Shown: piece after piece, positions 25,621 through 35,428 of the stretch
Position numbering within the stretch: the first letter of the stretch is position 1
How the letters are laid out: each line of letters opens with the position of its first letter
DNA from: Rhodobacteraceae bacterium HLUCCO07
Lineage (GTDB): Bacteria; Pseudomonadota; Alphaproteobacteria; Rhodobacterales; Rhodobacteraceae
DNA: 64,000 bases
Direction of reading: 5' to 3'
Assembly (NCBI GenBank): GCA_001314705.1
Contig: LJSU01000020.1
Location: 71,592 to 135,591 of the forward strand
Position numbers and translations under genes: made by a program
The notes under the pieces: model-generated
What the model was told of the DNA's origin: nothing
Seen by the model: only the letters and a program-made list of their open reading frames with translations
Databases searched by the model: none

Positions 25621-27705
25621 TCAAAACCCCATCAGGTTGGCGCGCGTGATCGCCTGGTCGACAAAGCGCGCGCGATCGGTTTCGGGTTGCCAGCCCAGCA
25701 CTGCCTTTGGCCTTGAATTGTCGAAGGGCGAGAGATGCGCGCGGCTTTTCCAGTCCTTCAGGGATGCACGGCTGAGCCCCTTGCGGCGCAGAACCCGCGT
25801 CTTGAGCAGGAATTTCACCGCGTCGGCGGCGTGGAACACCCAGAGCGGGCCGGGTGAGACGCGGATACGCGCCCCGAGCGCCCGGTGGATCGCTTCGAAA
25901 TAGCCCCGCGCCGAGAGCATCGGCTCTCCCACGAGGTTGAAGCTCTGGCCCGCGGCTTCTTCGACCTCGATCATCCGCACCAGCGCCTCCGTGCAATCGT
26001 CGATCAGCACGAAGGGCAGGATGTTGCGTCCATGGCCCCAGATCCGGACCGCGCCCGCCCCGTGCCAGCGCCCGATGCCCCAGTGCTGCAACGGGCCGCC
26101 ATGGCCGACCACGATCCCCGGCCGGGCGATCACGATCTCAATACCGTCACCGTGTAGCTCCATCAGCTGGCGTTCGCTTTCGGCCTTGGAACGGGCATAG
26201 ATGTTGCGCGCCTCCAGCGGGCCGAAGCCGGTGTCCTCGGTAATGGTCTGGCTTGGGTCGGACATGTCGTAAGAGGCGATCGTGCCGGTATAGATCAGCC
26301 GCTTGACGCCCGCGTCGCGCGCTGCGCGGGCGATGCGAAGGCTCACCCCCACGTCGTTTTCAAGCGCGGCCTGCCATGTCGTGTCGAGCGATTTGGCGAG
26401 GTTGTAGACATGGGTGATGCCCTGCATCGCCTCGCGCAGCGCGTCCTCGTCGTAAAGCGAGGCGCTCACGGTCTCGACGTGGTCGGCGATATCGTCGAAC
26501 GGGCCGCTGGACCCGCGCGAGAGCACGCGCACATCATGGCCGCGCGCCACCAGCGCGCGGGTCAGTGCGCGGCCGATAAAGCCGGTGCCGCCGATCACCA
26601 TCACGTCGGGTGCGGGCTTGCCCCCGGGACGGGGCAGCTCGGGGTCGGGGCGCAGCCGGGCCAGCGTCGCGTCGATGGCCTCCATCACCTGCACGGCGCT
26701 TTGACCCGAGAACCGCGCGTCGGGCGCGTGGCCTGTGCGGAGCGCGCCATAGGTCGCGGTGCAAAGGCCGCGGAACGAAAGGCCATAGGGCGATTTCTGG
26801 TTGAGCGAGGTCAGTTGGCGCGCGGCGTTGCGCGTGCCCTCGCGCAGATGCGCCCAGGATTGCGCCAGTTCGGCGCGCAGCGGGTTCACCACCAGGTCCG
26901 AGGCATTGGGCCGCGCGATCACCAGCGTGTCATTGGCATAATCGAGCCGCGCCATGCCCGACGATCCGCGCAGGCAAACCGAGCGGTCGTCATGGGTTTC
27001 CACGAGGCTGAGCGTCAGGGTTACGTCCACCCCGCCGGCCCGGGCAAGGATGCGCCAGGATTGTGGCCGTGTGCCGCCCCCGGGCAGGGCGATCTCCTTG
27101 CCGGTTTCCAGGTGCAGGATCTCGGCCGGGCCGAAAAGGTCGGTCATGAAGGCAAAGAGATGCGGGCCCAGTTCGAGCAGCAGGTTGCGGCTTGCCCGCA
27201 GGGGCCAGATGCCGAACGGCCCCGCACGCAAGGGGGCAAACGGAAAGGCCCAGGTGATCTCGGCGGTGGAGATGCGGCCCAGTTGCCCCTCGGCCAGCGC
27301 GGTTTTCAGCCGTTGGTAGGAGGGCAGCCCGAGGAAATTGTGCCCGGGGGTGAACTGCACCCCGTGTGCCTTGGCGGCCTCGGCGATCTCGCGTGTCTCG
27401 TCGGCACCCAGCGCAACCGGCTTTTCCACCAGCACATGCAGCCCCGCCTTGATGCATTTCATGGCCAGCGGGTGATGAAGATGGGGCGGCGTCAGGATAT
27501 GCACCGCGTCGACTGCGCCGGCGGCGAGCATGTCGTCGAGATCGGTGAAGGCCTGCACGCCATATCCGTCGGCGATCCCCCGCGCGGCGCTGGAGGACCG
27601 ATCGCAGACGGCGGTGAGCTCAACGCCCTCGGTCGCGCGCAGCGCATCGGCATGCCAGCTTGCGATATACCCCGCCCCGATCAGGCCAACCCGTGTCTTT
27701 GCCAT
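25621..27705 (-). CDS. Fusion of Gfo/Idh/MocA dehydrogenase and NAD-dependent epimerase
   Basis: This single 694-residue chain joins two Rossmann enzymes. Residues 1-about 350 are a Gfo/Idh/MocA oxidoreductase: GLIGAGYIASWH at the N-terminus, VEKPVAL with the catalytic-type Lys, and PGHNFLG. Residues about 365-694 are an extended SDR/UDP-sugar epimerase-like domain: VIGGTGFIGRAL, IYTGTIASYD and YARSKAE with the Tyr-x3-Lys pair. The start at 27705 has GAGG seven bases upstream. It lies 17 bp after a family 2 glycosyltransferase, at the end of a five-gene minus-strand run. It probably makes or modifies a nucleotide sugar or lipid-linked sugar; both domains appear intact. Confidence 0.85.
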   Translation of the reverse strand: MAKTRVGLIGAGYIASWHADALRATEGVELTAVCDRSSSAARGIADGYGVQAFTDLDDMLAAGAVDAVHILTPPHLHHPLAMKCIKAGLHVLVEKPVALGADETREIAEAAKAHGVQFTPGHNFLGLPSYQRLKTALAEGQLGRISTAEITWAFPFAPLRAGPFGIWPLRASRNLLLELGPHLFAFMTDLFGPAEILHLETGKEIALPGGGTRPQSWRILARAGGVDVTLTLSLVETHDDRSVCLRGSSGMARLDYANDTLVIARPNASDLVVNPLRAELAQSWAHLREGTRNAARQLTSLNQKSPYGLSFRGLCTATYGALRTGHAPDARFSGQSAVQVMEAIDATLARLRPDPELPRPGGKPAPDVMVIGGTGFIGRALTRALVARGHDVRVLSRGSSGPFDDIADHVETVSASLYDEDALREAMQGITHVYNLAKSLDTTWQAALENDVGVSLRIARAARDAGVKRLIYTGTIASYDMSDPSQTITEDTGFGPLEARNIYARSKAESERQLMELHGDGIEIVIARPGIVVGHGGPLQHWGIGRWHGAGAVRIWGHGRNILPFVLIDDCTEALVRMIEVEEAAGQSFNLVGEPMLSARGYFEAIHRALGARIRVSPGPLWVFHAADAVKFLLKTRVLRRKGLSRASLKDWKSRAHLSPFDNSRPKAVLGWQPETDRARFVDQAITRANLMGF

Positions 27706-27722
27706 GTCGATCCCTCGACCCC

Positions 27723-28715
27723 TTACTTGTACTCGATTATTTCCATGTCCCAGCCGCGTCGCTTGCGCTTGTGATAGCGCATCGCACCGATGAGGTTGGG
27801 AAATTTCGACAGGAAGAGCAGGACCGAATGCCGCATCGCGGTCGCCAGCGGCAGGCCGGCGCGGCGCAATCCCCGGACCGTGCGCACATAGGACAGCGAA
27901 TAGAGTGCCAGCACGGCCAAGAGGAGTGGCCATGACATCACCGCGCCCACGATCGCCAGGAAGGGCAGGACCGCTCCGAAAAGCCAGACCCGGCGCCGTT
28001 CCTTGACGAAATGGCCGGGGTGCAGGTCGCCCACCTGGGCAAAGCCGTGGCCCGAGCGGATCGCGCGTTGCCACCATTGGGCAAAGCTGTGCATCGCGGC
28101 GTCGTGATGCGTCATCGGCAGGGGCAGGCGATGAACGCGAAAGCCCGCGTCGCGCACGCGCACGCAAAGCTCGTCATCCTCGGCGGCGATGACATGCGGG
28201 TCGAACCCCTCCAGCCGGGCAAAGAGGTCACGTCGCACCATCATGTCGCCGCCGCAGGCATCTATATCGCCGGTCGGGCGGTGCCATTCATAGTCGCACA
28301 TCTCGTTGTAGATGCTGGCATGGGGCTCGATCTCGGCGCGCCAGCCGGTGATGATGCCGATATCGGGTGCTTCGTCCAGCGCGCGTGCCGCATGGGTCAG
28401 CCAGCCGGGTTCCAGCGTGCAGTCGCCATCGACGAATTGCACGTAGTCGGGCGGTGGCAGGTCGGCGGTCAGCACCGCGAACCCCGCATTGCGGGCGCGC
28501 GCAGCGGTAAAGGGTTCGCCGGTGTCGAGCAGCACGACCTCGGCCCCGGCCTTGCGGGCCTCTTCGACCGATCCGTCTGTCGATCCGGAATCGACATAGA
28601 CGAGCCGCCTTGCCTCGCCCTGCATCGAGGCCAGGCAATTGACAAGCCGCTGGCCCTCGTTGCGTCCGATCACCACGGCGCCGATCACGGGATCTCTGGT
28701 GGCGGGTTTCGTCAT
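27723..28715 (-). CDS. Glycosyltransferase family 2, membrane-associated
   Basis: This 330-residue GT-A enzyme shows GAVVIGRNEGQRL, VYVDSGSTDGS, FTAARARNAGF, the metal site FVDGDCTLE and the acceptor motif AAEDDELCVR. One or two hydrophobic segments near the C-terminus (WLFGAVLPFLAIVGAV and nearby) suggest membrane anchoring. Its start overlaps the stop of the family 4 glycosyltransferase gene by four bases. It probably adds one sugar of the repeat unit. Confidence 0.87.
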   Translation of the reverse strand: MTKPATRDPVIGAVVIGRNEGQRLVNCLASMQGEARRLVYVDSGSTDGSVEEARKAGAEVVLLDTGEPFTAARARNAGFAVLTADLPPPDYVQFVDGDCTLEPGWLTHAARALDEAPDIGIITGWRAEIEPHASIYNEMCDYEWHRPTGDIDACGGDMMVRRDLFARLEGFDPHVIAAEDDELCVRVRDAGFRVHRLPLPMTHHDAAMHSFAQWWQRAIRSGHGFAQVGDLHPGHFVKERRRVWLFGAVLPFLAIVGAVMSWPLLLAVLALYSLSYVRTVRGLRRAGLPLATAMRHSVLLFLSKFPNLIGAMRYHKRKRRGWDMEIIEYK

Positions 28716-29953
28716 GCTTGCGGCTCCGGGCGTTTCGGGGGGCGGGGTGTCCCCGGTATGGCATAGGCGACAAAGAGAGAGGCCAGGCGTGCGGCCTCGA
28801 TCCGGCTGTCGAAGTCGCGGGCGACGATGGCGCGGCCCCGCGCCGCCATGTCGCGCGCGCGCTCGGGATCGTCCAGAACGGCGGCGATGGCGCGGGCCAG
28901 CGCGTCTGCATCGCCCGGTGGGCAGAGGTGCCCGGTCTCGCCGTCGCGCACCAGTTCGGGAATGCCCGCGATCTGCGTCGTGACGACAGGGGTTTCGCCC
29001 GCCAGCGCCTCCATCAGCACCACGGGCAACCCCTCGGCAAAGCTGGGCAGGACGAGCAGATCGCTTTGCCCCAGCCTGTCGGCCACCTCGGATTGTGAGC
29101 GGTAGCCCAGGAAAGCGACCTTGTCGGCAAGGCCCAGATCGCGCGCCTGCGTCTCAAGCGCGTCGCGGTCCGGCCCGTCGCCGATGATCGACAGCCCGGG
29201 CGCATCCGGCCCCATCCGGGCCAGCGTGTCGAAGAGCACCGGCAACCCCTTGACCGCCGCCAGCCGCCCCACGAAGAGCGCCTGCCGCCCGTCGCGCCGT
29301 GGCGCGCGGCCATAGCGGGCGGGATCGACGCCGCAATGCACGACATGCAGCTTGCCCCAGTGAAACGGTGCCGAAAACGCCATCGCCTGCGAGCGGCAGA
29401 ACTCGGATATGCACGACACGAACGCCGCGCGGCGGATCTTCTCGTCAAGGCGCCAGTGGATCGGCTCGTAGAAGATGTCCGGCCCGTGCAGGGTAAAGGA
29501 ATAGGGGATGCCCGACATTTCAGAGGCCAGCATCGCGACGGTGCAGCTCGACTTGGCGATGTGATTGTGCAGATGGGTGACGCCCTGGCGTGCCATGTGG
29601 CGGGCCAGAAGCGCAGCCTCGGCGAAATAGATCAGTTGGTAGAGGAGGGCACGCGTGCCCCCCGGTGCCGTCCGGATGGCCAGTGCGAGCGCGCGCAGCC
29701 AGCCGCCGGGGCGGCGCAAGAGCCAGTGAAAATGCGCGCCGACGAGGCGGGCGGGGTTCTTCGCCGCCTCAAGCACGTGAAAGGTGCGGGCCGCTTCGGC
29801 GCGTTGTTCCTCGCCCACGTGATGTTCGGCCCCGGTGCGGCGGATCGAGCAGGTTTCGACCGCAAGACCGGCGTCGCGCAGTCCTGCGACCTCGCGCTGG
29901 ATGAACGTGTCGGTGGCGCGCGGATATTCGCCGGTGAGATAGGCGATCTTCAT
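28712..29953 (-). CDS. Glycosyltransferase family 4
   Basis: This GT-B transferase of 413 residues begins MKIAYLTGEYPRATDTFIQR. The C-terminal donor domain has FVGRLAAVKG, SIIGDGPDRD and the E-x7-E region FAEGLPVVLMEALAGETPVV. The true start at 29953 overlaps the stop of the epimerase gene by four bases; the frame extends further upstream only as an artefact. Translational coupling on both sides places it firmly in the minus-strand glycan operon. Confidence 0.88.
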   Translation of the reverse strand: MKIAYLTGEYPRATDTFIQREVAGLRDAGLAVETCSIRRTGAEHHVGEEQRAEAARTFHVLEAAKNPARLVGAHFHWLLRRPGGWLRALALAIRTAPGGTRALLYQLIYFAEAALLARHMARQGVTHLHNHIAKSSCTVAMLASEMSGIPYSFTLHGPDIFYEPIHWRLDEKIRRAAFVSCISEFCRSQAMAFSAPFHWGKLHVVHCGVDPARYGRAPRRDGRQALFVGRLAAVKGLPVLFDTLARMGPDAPGLSIIGDGPDRDALETQARDLGLADKVAFLGYRSQSEVADRLGQSDLLVLPSFAEGLPVVLMEALAGETPVVTTQIAGIPELVRDGETGHLCPPGDADALARAIAAVLDDPERARDMAARGRAIVARDFDSRIEAARLASLFVAYAIPGTPRPPKRPEPQA

Positions 29954-30912
29954 GCCCGCGCCTCCAGCGCGTCGCGCATACCCTGATCGAAGCGCGTGGG
30001 CGTCCAGCCCAGAACGGCCTTGGCATGGGCGTTGGAATAGCGCGCCGGGCGCATCCGCGCGCGCAAGGGGCGCGGGCGCAGAAGGCCCGGCAGGCGCGTT
30101 GCGAGGCCAGGAACACGGCTCAGCCCCGTGGCCAGCCGGTCGAGGAAGCGCCACGAAAGCGGCACCACGATGGCGGGCGCCTTCGGGCCGAGCGCAGAGA
30201 GGAACCGCGCGCGGTCGGGCAGGTCGTCATCGACAAGGATCACGGGTTGCAGACCCGGGCCGGGCGGGTTGGTCTCGGCGGCCAGCACCAGCGCCTCGGC
30301 GCAGCTTTCGACCGCGACGAGCGGGATCTGCCCCGCGTCGCCCAGCCGGACCAGCAGCGGCCCCAAGCGCGGCCCCAGATGCGCGTTCCACAGCCGCCCC
30401 GGCCCATAGACCGCCCCGGGCCGCGCGATCCATCCGCTGAGCCCGGCACCCTGCAACATCTCTTCCTGCGCGAGCTTGGCGCGGGTATAGGCATCGCGGG
30501 CATCGGGTGCGTGTTCCAACGGGCCATTCTCGTCGATCAGCGCGTTCTCGGGCAGGGCGTCCGCGTCGTGAACGGCAATCGAACCGACCAAGACCAGGCG
30601 GGGCATTGGTGCCGTGGTGGACATCGCCTGGATCAGGCTCCGGGTGGGGGCGAGCGTGTCGCGCTCCATCGCGGCGTCGTCGCCACCGAGGGCCGCGGCG
30701 CAATGGATCACCGCGTCGACATCCTTGAAGGCCTTTGTCAGCGCACCATTGTCGCGCCCGAGATCGAAGGCGATGCATTCCACATCCGGCATCCCCGCAA
30801 ACGGTGCACAACTTTGCCGCACCAGCGCGCGCACCTTGTGGCCGCGCGCCAGCGCCGCCTCGACCGTCCGGCGCCCGATGAACCCGCCCGCGCCAGTCAC
30901 CAGCAGGGTCAT
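29950..30912 (-). CDS. NAD-dependent epimerase/dehydratase
   Basis: This extended SDR of 320 residues has the NAD motif LLVTGAGGFIGRRT, VIHCAAALGG, LVLVGSIAVHD and the catalytic Y-x3-K in AYTRAKLAQ. It resembles the epimerase half of the fused protein at 25621-27705. The ATG at 30912 overlaps the stop of the Gfo/Idh gene by four bases, so the same pair of functions occurs here as two coupled genes. A role in nucleotide-sugar formation is inferred. Confidence 0.82.
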   Translation of the reverse strand: MTLLVTGAGGFIGRRTVEAALARGHKVRALVRQSCAPFAGMPDVECIAFDLGRDNGALTKAFKDVDAVIHCAAALGGDDAAMERDTLAPTRSLIQAMSTTAPMPRLVLVGSIAVHDADALPENALIDENGPLEHAPDARDAYTRAKLAQEEMLQGAGLSGWIARPGAVYGPGRLWNAHLGPRLGPLLVRLGDAGQIPLVAVESCAEALVLAAETNPPGPGLQPVILVDDDLPDRARFLSALGPKAPAIVVPLSWRFLDRLATGLSRVPGLATRLPGLLRPRPLRARMRPARYSNAHAKAVLGWTPTRFDQGMRDALEARA

Positions 30913-32030
30913 CGCGCCCATGGCATCGGCTCCGGCTTTTCGCAGCGGCTGGCAATCTCCATGGCGCCGGAGCGTCCCGCGTTCTGGATCGCCAAGGTCA
31001 CCTCGGTCAGGTGCAGCGCGAAATCGCCCGCGAGACGCGCCGCGCGCCCCTCGGCGATGGCGTCGAGCATCTCGGCCGGACCAAGGGCGAAATTCATTGC
31101 CGCGGCGCCGCGGCGTTTGACCTTTGGATGGGTTGGCCCCTTGGGTTTGATGCGCTGGCCGAGGGGGCTCTCCAAAAGGCGGCGGCGAATGCGCAAGCGG
31201 CGGTGGAACCGCACCGGGGCAGCGTTGTTCCACGCCTCGCCCACCGACAGCACGCCCTTGTCGCCGATCACCCGGATCCGGTGGTCATGCGGGGCCGCGA
31301 TCGAGCAGGTCAGCCGCGCGGGCGGCCCCTCCTCGAAAAACAGGGTCGCCACCGAGAAATCGGGCGTGCCGCTGGCGCCCCCCGGCTTGTCGGGCAGGGT
31401 TTCGGCGCTGGCCGCAACGAGATGCGTGACCGGCCCGAACATGTTGATCAGCCAACTGAGGTAATAGCCCGCATGCTCGAGGGTGCAGCCAACGCGAAAC
31501 TCGTCCCGATACGGCCAGGGCGCGCCGCTTTCGCTGATCCAGTCCTGCACGGGGGCCTGTGGAATGAACCCGTCGTCAAGCTCGGCATAGACAAGGCGCG
31601 GCGCACCGGCCACGCCGTCACGCAGGGCGCGGGCCAGCATCTGCGACGCCTCGCCCAGCATGGACGAGGGCGCCGAGGCCAGTTGCAGCCCGGCGTCGCG
31701 GGCCATCCGTGCCACCTCGCGCGCCTCGTCAAGGCTCAGCGCCATGGGCTTTTCGCAAAACACGTGGTGCCCGGCCGAGAGCGCGGCACGGTTGATCGCG
31801 CCGTGCGAGGCCGGATTGGTCAGGTTCAGCACGAGACCGCCCCGGGGCAGCGCGGCAAGGGCACGGTCCAGGTCGGGATACCCGGGAATATCCCAATGCG
31901 TGCAGAAGGCTTGCAACCGCACGCCGTCGCGGTCATGCGCGCCGACGATATGCACACCCGGAAAGGTGGCAAGCCCTGTCATGTAGAGATCGGCGACAAA
32001 ACCGCAGCCGACAACAACAACCGATTTCAT
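30909..32030 (-). CDS. Gfo/Idh/MocA-family oxidoreductase
   Basis: This 373-residue NAD(P)-dependent dehydrogenase has VVVVGCGFVADLYMTG at the N-terminus and the CEKPMAL motif with its conserved Lys. The start at 32030 has GGAGGG upstream. It is the first gene of the minus-strand run 32030 to 25621 and overlaps the epimerase by four bases. Together they would oxidise and epimerise a sugar for the glycan. The substrate cannot be read from the sequence. Confidence 0.82.
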   Translation of the reverse strand: MKSVVVVGCGFVADLYMTGLATFPGVHIVGAHDRDGVRLQAFCTHWDIPGYPDLDRALAALPRGGLVLNLTNPASHGAINRAALSAGHHVFCEKPMALSLDEAREVARMARDAGLQLASAPSSMLGEASQMLARALRDGVAGAPRLVYAELDDGFIPQAPVQDWISESGAPWPYRDEFRVGCTLEHAGYYLSWLINMFGPVTHLVAASAETLPDKPGGASGTPDFSVATLFFEEGPPARLTCSIAAPHDHRIRVIGDKGVLSVGEAWNNAAPVRFHRRLRIRRRLLESPLGQRIKPKGPTHPKVKRRGAAAMNFALGPAEMLDAIAEGRAARLAGDFALHLTEVTLAIQNAGRSGAMEIASRCEKPEPMPWAR

Positions 32031-32261
32031 CGCCGCCCTCCAAGGCATGACGGCGCCGCCCGAAACCGGGTTCGGGCAGGGAAAACGGGGAACGCGGCCA
32101 TATTGCTCCGCCTCTTGGCTCTTGTCATCTCGATCAGGCGGCTTCAGAACATCGAAAGTTGTCATTACTGGGGCGACACCCGATCGTAGGGTGCTGATAC
32201 CGGAAAATGCCATGAAAAAACATAGGATTCCAGACGGCGGCACAACCGGAGGAGGAGGCGC

Positions 32262-33017
32262 GTGAAGATTCAGGTCGCAGAGGGGGAGATCGCGGTCAAT
32301 CTGCGCGACACGGGGGCGCTGATCGATGCCGTTCGGAATCGGCTGCGGGCCGGCGAGGGCTTTGCATTGGCCACGGTCAATCTCGATCATCTCGTGAAAC
32401 TGAGCCAGGATTCGGATTTTCGCGCCGCCTATCGGGCCCAGGATTTCGTGGTCGCAGACGGCAATCCCATCGTCTGGCTGGCGCGGCTGGCGGGCGAGCG
32501 TCTGTCCCTTTTGCCGGGGTCGGACATGGTCGTGCCGCTGGCGCGGCTCGCCGCCCTGGAGGGCGTGAAACTGGGCCTTGTCGGCTCGACCGACGAGAGC
32601 CTTGCCATCGCGGGCGCGGCGCTCGAAGAGAGGGTGCCGGGCCTCGAGATCGCCGCGCTTATCGCACCGCCCATGGGTTTCGACCCGGATGGGCCGCGGG
32701 CGGGCGAGATCCTGCGCGATTTGCAGGCGGCGGAAGTGGGGTTGGTTTTTCTGGCGCTGGGCGCGCCGAAACAGGAAAGGCTGGCCGCGCGCGGCCGGGC
32801 CGAGGTGCCAGACATCGGGTTCGCGTCGATCGGTGCGGGGCTTGATTTCCTGTCGGGGGCGCAAAGGCGCGCGCCGAGATGGGTGCGGGCGATCGCGATG
32901 GAATGGGCGTGGCGGATGTTCAGCGCACCCGCACGTCTCGTGCCGCGCTATGCGCGCTGTTTGGCGATCCTGCCGGGGCATATGTGGCGCGCCTTGCGGA
33001 TGCGCTGGCGAGGATGA
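32262..33017 (+). CDS. WecG/TagA/CpsF-family glycosyltransferase (GT26)
   Basis: This 251-residue protein belongs to the family that transfers N-acetylmannosamine(uronate) or related sugars to a lipid-linked primer at the membrane. Conserved features: TVNLDHLVKLS near the N-terminus, ADGNPIVWLARLAG, and ALGAPKQERLAA, which contains the family GxPKQE signature. Start is GTG at 32262 behind a strong GGAGGAGG. It diverges from the Gfo/Idh operon (231-bp gap with no clear promoter; CACCC-N7-GGGTG inverted repeat at 32177-32193). Confidence 0.88.
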   Translation: MKIQVAEGEIAVNLRDTGALIDAVRNRLRAGEGFALATVNLDHLVKLSQDSDFRAAYRAQDFVVADGNPIVWLARLAGERLSLLPGSDMVVPLARLAALEGVKLGLVGSTDESLAIAGAALEERVPGLEIAALIAPPMGFDPDGPRAGEILRDLQAAEVGLVFLALGAPKQERLAARGRAEVPDIGFASIGAGLDFLSGAQRRAPRWVRAIAMEWAWRMFSAPARLVPRYARCLAILPGHMWRALRMRWRG

Positions 33018-33099
33018 CCGCGGCCGTTGCGTGCCGGGCGCGGGTCGGGCAGAGCTCAAGCCATTGGAAAAACGGAGTATTTCTGGCAAGATAAAGGGG

Positions 33100-33867
33100 T
33101 CAGTCGAGGCGCCGCAGAGGTCTGCGCCGCCCCAGCAGCCGATCCTTGATCCGCCCCTTGAGACCGCGCGGCGGAGGGATTTCGATGGCCTGCTCGAAGC
33201 TGGTGCCGGAAAGGGCGGGATCGTGCCAGAGCGCCAGTTCGACCCCCCATTTCGCCGATTGATCGGGGGCGAGCCCGTCGGGAATGCCCATGCGCGTGGC
33301 CAGCATCCCGGGCATCCAGTCGGAAATGACGATGTCGGGAAAGCGATCGGCCAGGTCGGCCACGAGCGCGCGGGTCAGGATGCGCGCGGCGCCCTTGGAC
33401 ACGGAATAGGCGGCCGAGGCGGGAAGCGGGTGCAGGTCGGCAAAGGTCGCGACGTTGAGGATGCGGCCGAATCCTGTCTCTGCCATCCGGTCGAGCGCCA
33501 TGCGCGTGGCGGCGAAGCTGCCGCCGAGATTGACGCGGGTGGTCTGCATGAAGCTTTCGGGGGTTTCGTCGAATATGTCGCAACGCGGATAGAGCGCCGC
33601 GTTGTTGATCAGCAGGGTGAGGGGGCCGAGCGCGTCGGCCTCTTCGAACGCGTGTCGCAGGCTGTCGAAATCGCTCACATCCGCGATGACGGGCGTGATC
33701 CGGTCCGATCCGTTTGCCGTTTCGGCAAGGCTTTGCGCATCGCGCCCGACTGCCGCGACCCGCATCCCGCGCGACGCCAGCGCGCGCGCCAGCGCCCGGC
33801 CCAACCCGCGACCCGCGCCGGTGACAAGCGCCACGCCCGATTTCACCCTGTCGTCATCACGCGCCAT
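33100..33867 (-). CDS. Short-chain dehydrogenase/reductase
   Basis: This classical SDR of 255 residues has the NAD(P) motif LVTGAGRGLGRAL, a LLINNAALY segment and the catalytic Tyr/Lys in AAYSVSKGAAR. It is the last gene of a three-gene minus-strand operon and overlaps the GMC oxidoreductase by 11 bases. With the acyltransferase and GMC enzyme it may tailor the polyketide or the sugar; the substrate is unknown. Confidence 0.83.
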   Translation of the reverse strand: MARDDDRVKSGVALVTGAGRGLGRALARALASRGMRVAAVGRDAQSLAETANGSDRITPVIADVSDFDSLRHAFEEADALGPLTLLINNAALYPRCDIFDETPESFMQTTRVNLGGSFAATRMALDRMAETGFGRILNVATFADLHPLPASAAYSVSKGAARILTRALVADLADRFPDIVISDWMPGMLATRMGIPDGLAPDQSAKWGVELALWHDPALSGTSFEQAIEIPPPRGLKGRIKDRLLGRRRPLRRLD

Positions 33868-35428
33868 CGCGTCCCTCCCGGTTTATCGCATCGGCCACCC
33901 GGAGCGCCTGCGCGGCGATGCCGAGCGAGGGGTTCACCCCCATCGAGGTCGGAAAGAACCCCGCATCCGCCCCCCAGAGATTGGCGACGTCATGCGCCCG
34001 CCCGTCGCCACGCAGCACCGCGCGTGCAGGGTCATCGCCAAAGCGCATCGTGCCGGAAGGGTGGCCGAAATTCAATTCCGGCCGGCGGGTCAGGAACATC
34101 TTGCGCTGGCCGCGCAGGGCGCGCGCGATCTCGCGGCGGAAGAGGCGACGGCGGGCGCGCAACTCGTCATGGATGCGGTAGTCGATCGCGATCTCGTCAC
34201 TGTCACCCTCGGGTGGCAGCACCCGGTTGTCGTCATAGGGCAGGTCTTCGAGCAGGCCGACGAAGATCTTGGCAGTGCCCAGAAGCTTGGCCGCGATTGC
34301 CGCCGGAATACGGCTGAGGCCTGCCGCACCGGGAATGCGGCCCAAGCCGGAGTTTTCGACCAAGCCCCTGAGATACCAGGCGATTTCACCGTAAGAGGCG
34401 GCCACGCCCATGGCCTGCACCATGCCAAGCCGCTGCCCCTCGCGCCAGTAGAGATCGCGCAGGCCAATCGCCTTGGACGGGCTTGGGTCAGTGCCGCCGG
34501 GCCAGATCGCGAACATCTCGTTGAGATGGAACATCAGGCCCCGCCCCACCAGGCCACTGGTATTGGCCACACCCTGCGGGAACGTTTCGCAGGCAGAGGC
34601 GAGGCAAAGCCGCGGAGAGCCGAGCGCGCCACCGGCGAGCACGACATGATCGGCCGTGAGGGTCAGCACCTCGCCCGCGCGCCGCGCCTCGAGCCCGGTG
34701 ATGCGCTGGCCGTCGCCGAGAAGGCGCGTGACCGCGCAGCGGTCGAGCAAGGCCGCGTTGCCGGTGGCCAGCGCCGGTTCCACCCCGGCGGAGCGTCCAT
34801 CCATCTTGCACGCATGCGGGCATTTGAAGCCGAGGCACCCCTTGCAGCCGGGCAGATGGGCGATGGCGGAGTGCAGCGCATAAGGGTGCAGCCCCTGCGC
34901 GCGCAGCCGTTCGGTCAGGTGCTGATCGCCCCGCGACAGGGGCGGTGGCGGGGCGAGGTTGGGGCAGGGTGTCTCGGACAGGGGGTCGGGCGTGCCGCAG
35001 ACCCGGTAAAGCGCCTGCGCTCGGTCGAGCCATGGCGCGAACTCGGTCCATGACACGGGCCAGCCGCCGGTCGGGTGCGGGCGTGCTTCGGAATGGTCGA
35101 GATCATGCGGCTCGGGCCGCTCGAGCGTGGCGGCATAGAACACGGATGATCCGCCAAGGCCGGCGCCAAGCGGGGCGAAGAACCGGGCCTCGCGCCCGTC
35201 CACCCTGGCGCGCACCTCTGCGGGCCAGAACCCGCGCGCGCTCCGCGCCTCGGGCACGAAGATCCCGGGCGAGAGCGGTGTCTGCTCGGACCGGTGCCCG
35301 GCAGGGCCCTTTTCGACGAAAAGCACCTTGCGCCCCGCTTCGGCCAGCGCCCGGCCCGTGGTGCCGCCGCCGATCCCGGTGCCGATCACGATCACGTCCC
35401 AATGCCGTTGCGTGATTTCCCGGCTCAT
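33857..35428 (-). CDS. GMC-family FAD-dependent oxidoreductase
   Basis: This 523-residue flavoenzyme has the N-terminal dinucleotide fold VIVIGTGIGGGTTGRALAEAG, a glycine-rich GAGLGGSS element and a C-terminal GMC domain with HPSGTMRF and the conserved NPSLGIAAQAL. A cysteine-rich stretch (CKGCLGFKCPHACK, about 198-211) is an unusual addition and could be structural or a metal/Fe-S site. It overlaps the acyltransferase gene by four bases and the SDR by 11. It probably oxidises an alcohol group on the locus product. Confidence 0.85.
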   Translation of the reverse strand: MSREITQRHWDVIVIGTGIGGGTTGRALAEAGRKVLFVEKGPAGHRSEQTPLSPGIFVPEARSARGFWPAEVRARVDGREARFFAPLGAGLGGSSVFYAATLERPEPHDLDHSEARPHPTGGWPVSWTEFAPWLDRAQALYRVCGTPDPLSETPCPNLAPPPPLSRGDQHLTERLRAQGLHPYALHSAIAHLPGCKGCLGFKCPHACKMDGRSAGVEPALATGNAALLDRCAVTRLLGDGQRITGLEARRAGEVLTLTADHVVLAGGALGSPRLCLASACETFPQGVANTSGLVGRGLMFHLNEMFAIWPGGTDPSPSKAIGLRDLYWREGQRLGMVQAMGVAASYGEIAWYLRGLVENSGLGRIPGAAGLSRIPAAIAAKLLGTAKIFVGLLEDLPYDDNRVLPPEGDSDEIAIDYRIHDELRARRRLFRREIARALRGQRKMFLTRRPELNFGHPSGTMRFGDDPARAVLRGDGRAHDVANLWGADAGFFPTSMGVNPSLGIAAQALRVADAINREGRDGA

